NCBI GenBank assembly: GCA_013286565.1
Contig: JABDFM010000027.1
Location: 1-38,594 of the forward strand
Origin: Bacteroidota bacterium
GTDB lineage: Bacteria; Bacteroidota; Bacteroidia; Sphingobacteriales; Sphingobacteriaceae
Direction: 5' to 3'
DNA: 38,594 bases
A program made the position numbers and the translations under genes. Below the pieces are notes generated by a model. It saw only the letters and a list, made by a program, of their open reading frames with translations, was not told the DNA's origin and searched no databases. Positions 8,395-16,843 of this stretch are shown here, piece after piece; the stretch's first letter is position 1, and each line of letters begins with the position of its first letter.

Positions 8395-9237
8395 TCAGTT
8401 ACTTCCTGCGGTTTGAGGGGTTAGTTTATTCGGATTTAGCGGGGGCAATCCGTACGTCCGCTTGTTACGCTTATATCTTTTTAAGCTGTTAAGCACATAG
8501 TTTATAAATTCATAATCGCTTGAGTGGGTCACCATGTAGTACCCCGGTCTGTACCGGGCCATAAAATTGGTCAGCTCCCGGTCCTTTAACCCTGTAATAT
8601 TACCAACGTACGATCTGTTGAACCGATAATCTATCACATTTTGCTCATAATCGGCTTCTATCAATCCCTGTAAATGCTGGGCATTACGTCCGCTCCGGCT
8701 GATCGAGTTCCATATCGCATCAATACTGATACCCGCCCCACCTCCGGGTGCTGTGCTTAAAAAGTCGCTATAGGCATTTGGGCCGTACGCTTTTCTGAAT
8801 TCTTTGTGTGTGGCATCAAGCCTTTGCTGCGGGGTGGACAGCGAGTCGCGGATGGTTACTTCCCTTAGTGGGATGGCCTGGCGCCTCAGGTAAACCGCAA
8901 TATTGTCCGTGTTTTTTATCAGTACGGTATCGGGGAAATAGTTCTCTTTGATAAAGATCAGCCTGTCGCCGGGAATGGCATCAACTTTAAACTCGCCTTT
9001 CAGGTCATTATAAAAAGACTTGCCGGTACTGTTATTTAAAATACTGGTGCGGGCCACACGGTCTTTGGTATCCTTATCAAAAACTATCCCTTCTATTTGT
9101 CCGGCAGGCTGGCGCACCGGTTTCTCCTGTGCAAATCCTTTAAGAAACAGTCCGCAAAACAATAGCAGCAGCCACAATCTCGTTCTGACATGATAACTAA
9201 ACTTTGGGCCGGCACTCATCACAATATTTAACAACAT
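8395..9237 (-). CDS. Carboxypeptidase-regulatory-like domain protein
   Basis: A 280-residue protein. A hydrophobic signal (about 18-36, ending GFAQ) is preceded by a long N-terminal extension, so the true start may be the later ATG at 9219. Residues about 47-115 match the CarbopepD-reg-like beta sandwich (GQIEGIVFDKDTKDRVARTS, then STGKSFYNDLKGEF and a final VYLRR). The C-terminal half contains a basic segment with several Arg and Tyr residues and no known domain. Bacteroidota proteins of this layout sit in the periplasm or outer membrane. The stop of the upstream LysM gene is 8 bases before this start, so they are probably one transcript. Confidence 0.75.
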   Translation of the reverse strand: MLLNIVMSAGPKFSYHVRTRLWLLLLFCGLFLKGFAQEKPVRQPAGQIEGIVFDKDTKDRVARTSILNNSTGKSFYNDLKGEFKVDAIPGDRLIFIKENYFPDTVLIKNTDNIAVYLRRQAIPLREVTIRDSLSTPQQRLDATHKEFRKAYGPNAYSDFLSTAPGGGAGISIDAIWNSISRSGRNAQHLQGLIEADYEQNVIDYRFNRSYVGNITGLKDRELTNFMARYRPGYYMVTHSSDYEFINYVLNSLKRYKRNKRTYGLPPLNPNKLTPQTAGSN

Positions 9238-9245
9238 TTAACATC

Positions 9246-10085
9246 CTATTTAACCACCACCAACTTTTGCCCTATCCTAATATTGTTATCAGTGAGGTTA
9301 TTTAAGCCTTTAAGCTCGTCAACAGTTAGTCCAAAACGCCTGGAAATGGAATATAGTGTATCGCCCGTTACTACGGTATAAAGCTTATCGGTCGGTGTGC
9401 TTTGCGTAACAGTGTCTTTTGGAGCTGTGATAACGTTATCATTGATCTGGGTAAGCACCCTGTCCTCGCGCTGTATTTTTTGCGTATCTGTTTCCGGGCG
9501 GTCGTATTGGTCGAGGTTATATTTCTGGATAATGGTGATCAGCAATTGCGGATAGTTTGGATTGGTAGCATATCCCGCAGCTTTTAACCCATTGGCCCAG
9601 CCAACATAATCGTTTTTATCCAGCTGGAACAATTTGGCATAACGCGGCCGCTTCAAAAATTCAGAATGATCACGAAAGGAGTCTTCCGCCTTGTCATATA
9701 CCCTGAAACAATCGTTATGGTTATCGTCGTCTTTATAGTAGGTTTTGCCTTTCCACTCGCTGTTGCATTTGATGCCGAAATGGTTGTTTGCTACCCTGGC
9801 CAGTTCCCCGTTCCCGCTGCCCGATTCAAACAAGCCCTGTGCCAGCGTAATGCTCGCCGGTATCCCATACAGGTTCATTTCCTGTACGGCGATGGTTTTA
9901 AAATGGTCGATATATTCTAATGACGTTTGTGATTTATAACCAGCGATAGCTGCGCTGTTGGCTTTCTGAACTTCCTGGTTGTTGCGGTGCGCTTCCCGGT
10001 TGCTGATCAAACCATTATGCACCGCGCAGGAGCTAAACAACAATGCCGAAAAAAATATAGGTAGTAAGTAAGCCGGATTTCTCAT
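9246..10085 (-). CDS. Lipoprotein N-acetylglucosaminidase with C-terminal LysM
   Basis: I chose the ATG at 10085 (279 residues); a TTG two codons earlier is less likely. The signal ends in LLFSSC (Cys20), a probable lipobox. Residues about 53-195 are a glucosaminidase (GH73/FlgJ-like) domain with the probable catalytic Glu in LFESGSGNGELA, followed by NNHFGIKC and DSFRDHSEFL. Residues about 236-279 form a LysM domain (YTVVTGDTLYSISRRFG ... IRIGQKLVVV) that binds peptidoglycan. It should cut glycan strands of the cell wall at the membrane surface. It follows a paralogous glucosaminidase gene at 10148-10678 that lacks LysM. Confidence 0.92.
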   Translation of the reverse strand: MRNPAYLLPIFFSALLFSSCAVHNGLISNREAHRNNQEVQKANSAAIAGYKSQTSLEYIDHFKTIAVQEMNLYGIPASITLAQGLFESGSGNGELARVANNHFGIKCNSEWKGKTYYKDDDNHNDCFRVYDKAEDSFRDHSEFLKRPRYAKLFQLDKNDYVGWANGLKAAGYATNPNYPQLLITIIQKYNLDQYDRPETDTQKIQREDRVLTQINDNVITAPKDTVTQSTPTDKLYTVVTGDTLYSISRRFGLTVDELKGLNNLTDNNIRIGQKLVVVK

Positions 10086-10147
10086 TAACAACAGATCTTA
10101 ATTGATGGCGATATATATTCTCGCCAAACTTAAGGTTTATCTGTAAA

Positions 10148-10678
10148 TTATTGGGTATTTGAAGCCATTTGACTTTGATCGTCAGGTTTCTCGTCGTAAA
10201 GGTTCAACTGGTATTTGCGGATAATGGTCAAAACCTGCGAGGCCCATTTGCGGCTGCTGCAATAACCGCTGTGCTGTATACCCTTTGCCCAACCTAAATA
10301 ATCATAGTGGGTAAGTTCTTCTGTAAGATGGCTGAACTGCTTGCGTTCTGTCATGATGCGGGCGAAATCTTCGAAAGAATCCATTACCGAATCATATTTT
10401 TTATAAGCCGTGCTTACCTTTTTATTGTGTTTATAATAATAGGTTCTCTCGCCCCCTTTTACGCCAAACTGGTTATTCAGCTTTTGGGCGATATTGCTTT
10501 TTCCACAGGCCGATTCGTGCATGGCCACTGCAAGCACAATGCTTGCCGGCACGCCGGTTTCGTGCATAATGCGGATGGCGTTATCTTTAAATTCTTCGAT
10601 GTAAGATTGTGAGGTACTTTGAGCCGAAACAGCTAATGCAGAAATCAACAGGGTTATGGTCAATAAGAGTTTCTTCAT
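10148..10678 (-). CDS. Exported glucosaminidase domain protein
   Basis: A 176-residue protein with a signal peptide (1-19, SAQS) and a single glucosaminidase domain. AMHESACGKSNIA carries the Glu matching the catalytic Glu of the neighbouring paralogue; NNQFGVKGG and DSFEDFARIM also align. It has no lipobox or LysM, so it may be soluble in the periplasm. It lies 3 bases after the O-methyltransferase stop and 62 bases before the LysM paralogue, so the three genes may form one unit. Identity with the paralogue is moderate, so the duplication is old. Confidence 0.9.
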   Translation of the reverse strand: MKKLLLTITLLISALAVSAQSTSQSYIEEFKDNAIRIMHETGVPASIVLAVAMHESACGKSNIAQKLNNQFGVKGGERTYYYKHNKKVSTAYKKYDSVMDSFEDFARIMTERKQFSHLTEELTHYDYLGWAKGIQHSGYCSSRKWASQVLTIIRKYQLNLYDEKPDDQSQMASNTQ

Positions 10679-10681
10679 AAT

Positions 10682-11320
10682 TTATTTTTTTCTAATGAGC
10701 ATAATGCCGTCGCGAACCGGGAGAATCAGTTTTTCAACCCGTTTGTCGTCGGCTATGTGGTCATTAAGTTCCCGGATCAGCCTGGTATCGGTATCGCTTT
10801 CACTTCCGTACACCTTTCCTTTCCACAAAACATTATCAATTATAATCAGCCCGCCTGACCTTACTTTGTCAATTACTAATTGAAAGTAAAGCAAATTATT
10901 TCTTTTATCCGCATCTATGAAAACCAGGTCGAAGTTTTCTTCTTCTATTTCTACGATAATCTGCGCGGCAAGGCCGAAATGTAGCTTTATCTTTTTATCC
11001 ACATTTGTGGACTTAAAATGTTGATTAAGCATTTCTTCCATTTCGCGGTTCACTTCAATGGTATGCAGGATACCGTCGTCTGTCAACCCTTCGGCAAGGC
11101 AAATGGTGGAATATCCGGTAAAAGTGCCTATCTCCAGGATGCGCCGCGGCTGTATCATTTTACTCAGCATACTGAGCAACCGACCCTGGTAATGACCCGA
11201 CAACATATGCGGCTTTAACACTTTTGCATAGGTCTCTCGGTTGATCTTTTGCAGCTCCGAAGGTTCGGCGTCGCAATGATCTTCCAGGTACAATTGCAGG
11301 TCATGGGGTAGAATGTCCAT
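10682..11320 (-). CDS. SAM-dependent O-methyltransferase (class I)
   Basis: I chose the ATG at 11320 (212 residues, starting MDILPHDLQ). An ATG at 11353 would add 11 residues, but that codon lies inside an intergenic repeat and upstream of a likely -7 box. The SAM site is ILEIGTFTGYSTICLAE. The metal and substrate side has LVFIDADKRN and IIIDNVLWKGKV, the hallmarks of the cation-dependent catechol/caffeoyl-CoA O-methyltransferase family (COG4122). It transfers a methyl group to a small hydroxylated acceptor that cannot be named from sequence. Cytoplasmic. Confidence 0.92.
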   Translation of the reverse strand: MDILPHDLQLYLEDHCDAEPSELQKINRETYAKVLKPHMLSGHYQGRLLSMLSKMIQPRRILEIGTFTGYSTICLAEGLTDDGILHTIEVNREMEEMLNQHFKSTNVDKKIKLHFGLAAQIIVEIEEENFDLVFIDADKRNNLLYFQLVIDKVRSGGLIIIDNVLWKGKVYGSESDTDTRLIRELNDHIADDKRVEKLILPVRDGIMLIRKK

Positions 11321-11325
11321 TGCGG

Positions 11326-11333
11326 CAAAGATA
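11326..11333 (-). promoter_or_regulatory. -7 box just upstream of the methyltransferase
   Basis: Read leftward, TATCTTTG fits TAnnTTTG exactly and ends 5 bases before the chosen ATG (11320). If real, the transcript would be almost leaderless and the longer start at 11353 would be excluded. No clear -33 TTG was found at a normal distance. Confidence 0.35.
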
Positions 11334-11341
11334 GGAAAATA

Positions 11342-11358
11342 TGTCTGAACCATGATTT
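11342..11358. repeat. Left 17-bp inverted repeat around the GxxExxY gene
   Basis: TGTCTGAACCATGATTT here is repeated exactly in reverse complement at 11861-11877. The sequence that follows inward (ACATGATTAAAGGATT, then GCCTGA) has a partner near 11795-11815 on the other strand with several changes. The pair brackets 536 bases containing a single gene. Confidence 0.7.
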
Positions 11359-11401
11359 ACATGATTAAAGGATTGCCTGATTGTAAATTCAAAGACTTCA
11401 A

Positions 11402-11776
11402 TTACAAGAGCTTGTTGTTATGAACTCTTTTAAATTGTAAGCTTTTTGAACCAAAGTTTATGAGTAAGCCGATCTCCATTTTGTATGCTTCAAGATAGTT
11501 CATAGCCTGGGCTAAGTGCACTTCTTCTAAGGTGATTATTGCTTTTAATTCTACCATTATTACTCCTTCAACAAAGAAATCTACGCGCCGCGTTCCGATT
11601 TCTTCGCCATCATAATAAATGGCCATTTCCATTTCCCGGGCATATCCCAATCCCGCCTTTCGCAACTCGATCTCCAAAGCCCGTTGATAAATTACTTCCT
11701 GAAATCCATTACCTAATATCCCATGCACTTTCATGGCGCATCCAATTATTTTTTCAGTTAATTCACTATGCTTCAT
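11402..11776 (-). CDS. GxxExxY protein (PD-(D/E)xK nuclease fold)
   Basis: A 124-residue protein that carries the family signature GFQEVIY (24-30). The nuclease-like core is RRVDFF (Asp66) and VELKA (Glu76, Lys78), which fits the PD-(D/E)xK pattern of the PDDEXK_3 family. The length is normal for this family and the gene looks intact. The biological role is unknown; genes of this family are scattered and often multi-copy. It lies alone between the methyltransferase and ruvX, inside a pair of perfect 17-bp inverted repeats (11342-11358 and 11861-11877), which suggests that gene and repeats could have arrived together. That last point is inference. Confidence 0.88.
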   Translation of the reverse strand: MKHSELTEKIIGCAMKVHGILGNGFQEVIYQRALEIELRKAGLGYAREMEMAIYYDGEEIGTRRVDFFVEGVIMVELKAIITLEEVHLAQAMNYLEAYKMEIGLLINFGSKSLQFKRVHNNKLL

Positions 11777-11860
11777 TTAAGTTCATATTTCAGGGTAATC
11801 AAAAAATCAAGTAAACGGCGAAGCCCTCTTGAACACCATTGAAAACCAATCAAATGTGAA

Positions 11861-11877
11861 AAATCATGGTTCAGACA
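11861..11877. repeat. Right 17-bp inverted repeat around the GxxExxY gene
   Basis: AAATCATGGTTCAGACA is the exact reverse complement of 11342-11358. It overlaps the ruvX stop codon (TGA at 11873-11871), so the repeat supplies the end of ruvX. Confidence 0.7.
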
Positions 11878-12281
11878 GTTTTTTGCAGCCACGACTGGAG
11901 CAATATGGTGGCCGATATCGTATCCACTAACTCCTTATTCTGTCTTGCTTTCTTGCCCATTCCGCTTTGGGCTATTGCCGCTGATGCCATCTTGGAAGTA
12001 AAGCGCTCATCCAGCATTTCAATGGGGATATCCGGGAAAGTTCTTTTCAGCAGGTTCACAAATCCTTTTACATGGGGTGCCGATTGTGAAGGAGTGTTAT
12101 CCATCTGTTTGGGTTCACCTACAACAAAACGCTCCACCTGCTCGGTTTGCATATATTTTTTCAGGAAATCGATGATCGCGTTGGGATGTATGGTATCCAA
12201 ACCTGTTGCGATGATCTGCATAGGGTCGGTCACGGCAATGCCGATGCGCTTGGTGCCATAATCGAAGGCCATTACTCTCAT
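11871..12281 (-). CDS. ruvX: Putative pre-16S rRNA nuclease / Holliday junction resolvase YqgF
   Basis: A 136-residue RNase H-fold protein. I chose the ATG at 12281 because the protein then opens with the family's usual MRVMAFDYGTKRIGIAV; an upstream in-frame start at 12380 would add 33 non-conserved residues. Conserved motifs are DYGTKRIG (with catalytic Asp), VVGEPKQMD, LDERFTSKMA and VDTISATILLQ (last acidic residue). YqgF proteins finish the 5' end of 16S rRNA and may act on branched DNA. The C-terminus, WLQKTV, runs into the 17-bp repeat. It is divergent from holB, with 129 bases between starts. Confidence 0.95.
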   Translation of the reverse strand: MRVMAFDYGTKRIGIAVTDPMQIIATGLDTIHPNAIIDFLKKYMQTEQVERFVVGEPKQMDNTPSQSAPHVKGFVNLLKRTFPDIPIEMLDERFTSKMASAAIAQSGMGKKARQNKELVDTISATILLQSWLQKTV

Positions 12282-12410
12282 TGAGTTATAAGTTTTAAGT
12301 GATCGGTGGTGAGTTTTATGCTGTTCACAATATGGTAAAATTAGCCCTTTTGCCTGTACAATTCTCAACTCATTATTCACAACTCAAAACTATTTCACTA
12401 TTTTGCACCA

Positions 12411-13553
12411 ATGCAGTTTAAACAAATAGCGGGGCAAGCGGCCATTAAACAAAGGCTCATTAACACGGTAAATGAGAACCGGGTTAGTCACGCGCAATTG
12501 TTTTTGGGGCCTGAGGGTTCGGGCAGTCTGGCGCTAGCTATTGCCTATGCCCAGTACCTGTCATGCGAGGATAAACAGCCGGGCGATTCCTGCGGTGTGT
12601 GTTCATCTTGTCGCAAATACCAGAAACTGGCGCATCCCGACCTTCACTTTTCCTACCCCACATTTGGAACACCTAAAGAAACCGCTATCGACTTTATTGA
12701 GAGTTGGAGAGAGGCCCTTTTAGAAAACCCATATTTATCCCTGGATATATGGACCAGCTATTTGGATGCTGGCAATAAACAAGCAAACATCAATATCGCA
12801 GAGTGCCACCAGATCATAAAAAAATTAAGCTTTAAGCCTTTCGAATCAAAATACAAGGTCCTTATTATCTGGCTACCCGAATTTTTAGATAAGCAGGGAA
12901 ACGCGCTGCTTAAAATTATTGAAGAACCGCAGCCAAACACGCTCTTTTTATTGGTTGCCCAAAACCAGGACCAGATATTAAACACCATCCTCTCGCGTAC
13001 CCAGCTGGTAAAAATACCAGTCTTAACTTACGAGGAGATCAAAGCCGAGCTGATGCAAAATCACCATCAAACCGAATTTGCCGCCGCCGAGATCGCCTAC
13101 CTGAGCAATGGAAACCTGACCGAAGCCCTGGCTATGCTGCAGCAGGAAAATAAAAGTTACCATACTTTATTTGTGCAGTGGCTTCGCCTGTGTTTTGCAA
13201 ATAAGGGCCCCGAAGTAATGGCTTTTGTAGAACAGGCGTCGAAAATGGGGCGCGAAAACCAGAAGAATTTTTTACGGTATGGTATCAGTTTTATACGTGA
13301 ATGTTGTATGCTGATGTCAGATGCGGGGAGCCTGGTGCATCTACCGGCAGAAGAGTTGGACACTGCGCAGAAAATGACCAAAGTGATGACGCTTTCCATG
13401 GCGCAGGCCATCAGTACCGAGCTGGAAAATGCGCATTATCACGTAGAACGAAATGCCAATCCGAAAATATTATTTTTAGATGTATCTTTACAGCTAATAA
13501 AAATTCTAAATTTTAAAACGCTCCCGCAAGGGACTCTTTATATACCGAATTAA
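12411..13553 (+). CDS. holB: DNA polymerase III delta-prime subunit
   Basis: A 380-residue AAA+ clamp-loader subunit. The N-terminal FKQIAGQAAIKQRL and SHAQLFLGPEGSGS are typical. The P-loop position reads GPEGSGS with no Lys, as is usual in delta-prime, which does not hydrolyse ATP. A four-Cys zinc module is present (Cys52, 61, 64 and 67). The sensor region has NALLKIIEEP and ILSRTQ. With DnaX and HolA it should load the beta clamp. Its stop is 3 bases before ricT, so holB, ricT and gldH form one operon. The start is preceded by TATTTTGCACCA, a near -7 box only 6 bases from the ATG. Confidence 0.94.
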   Translation: MQFKQIAGQAAIKQRLINTVNENRVSHAQLFLGPEGSGSLALAIAYAQYLSCEDKQPGDSCGVCSSCRKYQKLAHPDLHFSYPTFGTPKETAIDFIESWREALLENPYLSLDIWTSYLDAGNKQANINIAECHQIIKKLSFKPFESKYKVLIIWLPEFLDKQGNALLKIIEEPQPNTLFLLVAQNQDQILNTILSRTQLVKIPVLTYEEIKAELMQNHHQTEFAAAEIAYLSNGNLTEALAMLQQENKSYHTLFVQWLRLCFANKGPEVMAFVEQASKMGRENQKNFLRYGISFIRECCMLMSDAGSLVHLPAEELDTAQKMTKVMTLSMAQAISTELENAHYHVERNANPKILFLDVSLQLIKILNFKTLPQGTLYIPN

Positions 13554-13556
13554 ATT

Positions 13557-14861
13557 ATGGGATGTGGAAGTTGCTCCTCGGGCGGATGTTCGCCCGCCGG
13601 CTGCAAAAGTAATGGCTCTTGTCTTACTAATGGCTGCAGCAAATTGGATGTTTACGACTGGCTGTCGAATATGGATATGCCGGCAAATTATAGGCCTTTT
13701 TCAATCATTGAGGTTAAATTTAAGGGTTCGCGTAAGGACTTTTTTATCAATACTGACAATATTTATTTAGAGGCAGGCGAACTGGTAGCGGTAGAAACCT
13801 CTACCGGCGGCTTTGATGTGGGCCACGTATCCGTAACCGGCGAGCTGGTGAGGATGCAGATGGTAAAGCGCCATGTTAAAGAGGCCGATGTAACCAAAAA
13901 AATATATCGCAGGGCTACCCCCGCAGATGTAGATAAGTGGAAAGCAGCCAAAGAACTGGAATGGGAAACTATGCATAAAACGCGCAAGCTGGCTTTAGAG
14001 CTGGGCTTGTCTATGAAGATAAGCGACGTAGATTACCAGGGCGATAAAACCAAAGCTACCTTTTATTACACCGCCGAAGGGCGCGTAGATTTCCGCGAAT
14101 TGATCAAACGCATGGCCGAATCGTTCAGGATCAGGATCGAAATGCGGCAGATCGGGATGCGGCAGGAAGCCAGTCGTTTAGGCGGCATAGGCTCATGCGG
14201 GCGCGAATTATGCTGTTCAACCTGGCTGACTGATTTTAAAACAGTTTCTACTTCGGCAGCACGGTATCAGAACCTTTCGTTGAACACTTTAAAGCTGGCC
14301 GGTCAGTGCGGTAAGCTCAAATGCTGTTTAAATTACGAGCTGGATACCTACATGGATGCCCTCAAATACATCCCCGATAATGTGAATGTGCTGCGTACCG
14401 AAAAAGGTGATGCCCGCTTGCAAAAAACGGATATCTTCAAAAAGCTGATGTGGTTTAGCTATCCAAGAGAAGATGCCTGGATCCCGCTTGAACTTGATCG
14501 CGTAAAAGAAATTCAGAAACAGAATAAAGAGGGTATAATCCCTGCCGACCTGGGTGAAAAAATCGAGGAGGATACCAAGCCGGCAAAAGTGCTGGATTAT
14601 GAAAATGTGGTTGGCCAGGATAGCCTTACCCGGCTTGACGAGCGCAACAGGAACAACAAAAAGAAGAACAAAAATCGCAATAAACCACAGGGTAACAGGC
14701 CTCAACAGGCAACTGCCGTACAGGGAGCAGCCCCGGTTACGCGGTCAGAAACGCCTAATCCAAATCAATCCAATAATAACAACCGAAATAACCGCCGGTT
14801 CAAGCCAAACAGAAATAATAACAGAAACGACCAGAATAAAGGAAATGAAAGCGGCACATAA
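13557..14861 (+). CDS. ricT: PSP1-domain protein RicT (YaaT), Cys-rich
   Basis: A 434-residue protein. The N-terminus is unusually rich in Cys (positions 3, 6, 11, 16, 22, 27) with Gly and Ser between. The PSP1 domain (about 45-270) contains GSCGRELCC and then GQCGKLKCCLNYE, five Cys that include the cluster-binding positions known in RicT. In Bacillus, RicT works with RicA and RicF in RNase Y control and binds Fe-S clusters; partners are not visible here. The last 60 residues are a low-complexity Asn/Arg/Lys tail. The gldH start overlaps its end by 17 bases. Confidence 0.92.
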   Translation: MGCGSCSSGGCSPAGCKSNGSCLTNGCSKLDVYDWLSNMDMPANYRPFSIIEVKFKGSRKDFFINTDNIYLEAGELVAVETSTGGFDVGHVSVTGELVRMQMVKRHVKEADVTKKIYRRATPADVDKWKAAKELEWETMHKTRKLALELGLSMKISDVDYQGDKTKATFYYTAEGRVDFRELIKRMAESFRIRIEMRQIGMRQEASRLGGIGSCGRELCCSTWLTDFKTVSTSAARYQNLSLNTLKLAGQCGKLKCCLNYELDTYMDALKYIPDNVNVLRTEKGDARLQKTDIFKKLMWFSYPREDAWIPLELDRVKEIQKQNKEGIIPADLGEKIEEDTKPAKVLDYENVVGQDSLTRLDERNRNNKKKNKNRNKPQGNRPQQATAVQGAAPVTRSETPNPNQSNNNNRNNRRFKPNRNNNRNDQNKGNESGT

Positions 14862-15324
14862 AATCCTGTTGGTGATACTTCCGGTGTTGGCAATGTTATT
14901 CGGCTCTGGGTGCACGGATCCAAATGCGATCATTGATCAGAACACAGCAATTGAAAATCACAACTGGTCGTATTCTAACAGGATAAAAAATTCTGTTAAA
15001 ATAGACGATGCTTCTATTCCTTATAACCTGTATATCAATTTACGGGTGACCGGCGACTACCGATACTCCAATATCTTTGTGCTGATTCGTAAAAGCGGTC
15101 CACACCTGCAAGGCGTAACCCGCTACGAAGTTAAACTGGCCAACCCGGATGGTGAATGGCTGGGGCAGGGATCAGGTAATTTATACAGCTACCAGGTACC
15201 TTTCCTCACCGATTTTAAATTTCCCGCAAAAGGAACCTACACCTTTGAAATGGAACAAAACATGCGCGATAATCCTTTACGTGAGGTTAATGATGTTGGA
15301 TTGAGGGTAGAGAAGGCAAATTAA
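14845..15324 (+). CDS. gldH: Gliding motility lipoprotein GldH
   Basis: A 159-residue lipoprotein starting at the ATG at 14845, inside the end of ricT in another frame. The signal ends LFGSGC (Cys23). The body shows the GldH pattern: NHNWSY near residue 40, then YNLYINLRVTGDYRYSNIF, a central YEVKLANPDGEWLGQGSGN and a C-terminal FPAKGTYTFEMEQNMR. GldH is required for gliding in Flavobacterium johnsoniae and is also kept in non-gliding Bacteroidota. It acts in the cell envelope. The ricT-gldH coupling is common in this phylum. Confidence 0.93.
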   Translation: MKAAHKILLVILPVLAMLFGSGCTDPNAIIDQNTAIENHNWSYSNRIKNSVKIDDASIPYNLYINLRVTGDYRYSNIFVLIRKSGPHLQGVTRYEVKLANPDGEWLGQGSGNLYSYQVPFLTDFKFPAKGTYTFEMEQNMRDNPLREVNDVGLRVEKAN

Positions 15325-15411
15325 AATGTTTTATACCTTCTGTAAATTTTTCATTTGGCGTTTCAGATTTTTAAATAAATACTATTTTAGGGGATATCAA
15401 ACCTTACACGC

Positions 15412-16707
15412 ATGAAAAAATTATTCCCTATACTTTATTTTCTTCCTTTGTTTGTTGCCGCACAAACCACTGGCGTTAAAAATACCGATAGCGCAAAATA
15501 TACCAGTTTTGTTAAATACTATACTAAAGTAATTGCTCAAAATCCCAGTGATTCCACGGCTTATTATAAACTGGGGGACGCGAAGTTTAACCTGAAGGAC
15601 TACAGCGGCTCAATACCTGATTTTGACCGGGCTATTAAACTAAATCCTAAATATGAAGACGCTCTTATTGATAGGGGCCGTGCAAAATATGTACTTAAGC
15701 AGAATGAGGGGGCCATAGCTGATTTTAATCAAGTAATTGCTTTAATTCCCCAAAGTTCGGTGGCTTATTATGATCGCGGACTTGTTAAGCGGCAAATGGG
15801 TGATGTCAATGGAGCAATCGCCGATTATACACGAGCCATTGCTATAAACCCTCAGAATGAGAATTATTTTAATGACAGGGGCATAGCAAAAAGACAACTG
15901 AAAGATCTTAAAGGATCTATTGAAGATTTCGACTTGGCTGTAGCTGTAAACGCCAAAAATGCTTTTCCTTATTATAATAGAGGAAATTCCAAATATGATC
16001 TTAATGATTATCAGGGTGCTTTTGACGATTTTAATCAAACTATTTTATTAACCCCCGATGATCCGGATGCTTATTATGGACGGGCAAATTCCATCAGGCA
16101 CTTAGGAGATAGTAAAAAATCCATTGATGATTACGATAAAGCAATTGCTTTAAACCCCAAATTTCTGGATGCTTATAACAACCGTGGTATTGCTAAATAT
16201 AATTTAGGGGATTATGCCGGAGATATTGCTGACGCAAACAAAGTAATTTCTATTGCCCCCAATTATGCAAATGCTTACTACAACCATGGTCTCGCAAATG
16301 GCAAATTGAACAATTTTAATGATATGGTGGATGATTTTAATCGCTACATAGCTTTTAACCCCAAAATTGCTGATGGTTATTTAAAGCGAGGGTATGCCAA
16401 GTTTAATCTGGAAGACTATAAAAATTCTATTGAGGATTTTACACTCAGCATTTCTTTGGATAACAAAAATGCGCTGGCCTATTATAACAGGGGGCTGGCA
16501 AAGCGTTATCTTAATGACTATAAAGGAGCCCTTGACGATTACAACCAATCTATAGCCCTTGATCCGAAATACTCAGACGCTTACAATAACAGGGGTTATA
16601 TAAAACACCTTCTTAACGATGATACAGGGGCGTGTGCTGATTTTAAAGCAGCGGCTGATTTGGGTAATAAATATGCACCTGAAAACATTAAAAAGTTTTG
16701 TAAGTAA
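15412..16707 (+). CDS. Exported TPR protein, 11 repeats (paralogue A)
   Basis: A 431-residue protein with a signal peptide (1-18, VAAQ). From residue 49 to 422 it consists of 11 tandem 34-residue tetratricopeptide repeats with no gap, each ending in an N-P-K or similar turn (for example AIKLNPKYE). The last repeat has the GACADFKAAADLG form common as a C-cap, and the protein ends in PENIKKFCK. It should form a right-handed superhelix for protein binding in the periplasm. No catalytic domain is present. The next gene is a full-length paralogue. Partners are unknown. Confidence 0.93.
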   Translation: MKKLFPILYFLPLFVAAQTTGVKNTDSAKYTSFVKYYTKVIAQNPSDSTAYYKLGDAKFNLKDYSGSIPDFDRAIKLNPKYEDALIDRGRAKYVLKQNEGAIADFNQVIALIPQSSVAYYDRGLVKRQMGDVNGAIADYTRAIAINPQNENYFNDRGIAKRQLKDLKGSIEDFDLAVAVNAKNAFPYYNRGNSKYDLNDYQGAFDDFNQTILLTPDDPDAYYGRANSIRHLGDSKKSIDDYDKAIALNPKFLDAYNNRGIAKYNLGDYAGDIADANKVISIAPNYANAYYNHGLANGKLNNFNDMVDDFNRYIAFNPKIADGYLKRGYAKFNLEDYKNSIEDFTLSISLDNKNALAYYNRGLAKRYLNDYKGALDDYNQSIALDPKYSDAYNNRGYIKHLLNDDTGACADFKAAADLGNKYAPENIKKFCK

Positions 16708-16843
16708 TTTTTTTATTAAGCCGCATTAGTTTTCGTCATGTTTTACTAATAATATTACCAGAATAATTCTTTTACCTTTATCATTTACATGCTGTTCCTG
16801 TTGATCGCTATAATACCTTTTAAAAACCTTAACCCTCATATCC

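Noticed and set aside
12282..12380. An extended N-terminus for RuvX
   Set aside because: The extra 33 residues are not like the family, and the conserved MRVMAFDYG start is at 12281.
12510..12540. Broken P-loop in HolB as damage
   Set aside because: Delta-prime subunits normally lack the Walker A Lys; the zinc module and rest are intact.
14554..14844. A longer GldH reading frame that starts 97 codons upstream
   Set aside because: The extension lies wholly inside ricT in another frame, and the lipoprotein signal begins at the ATG at 14845.
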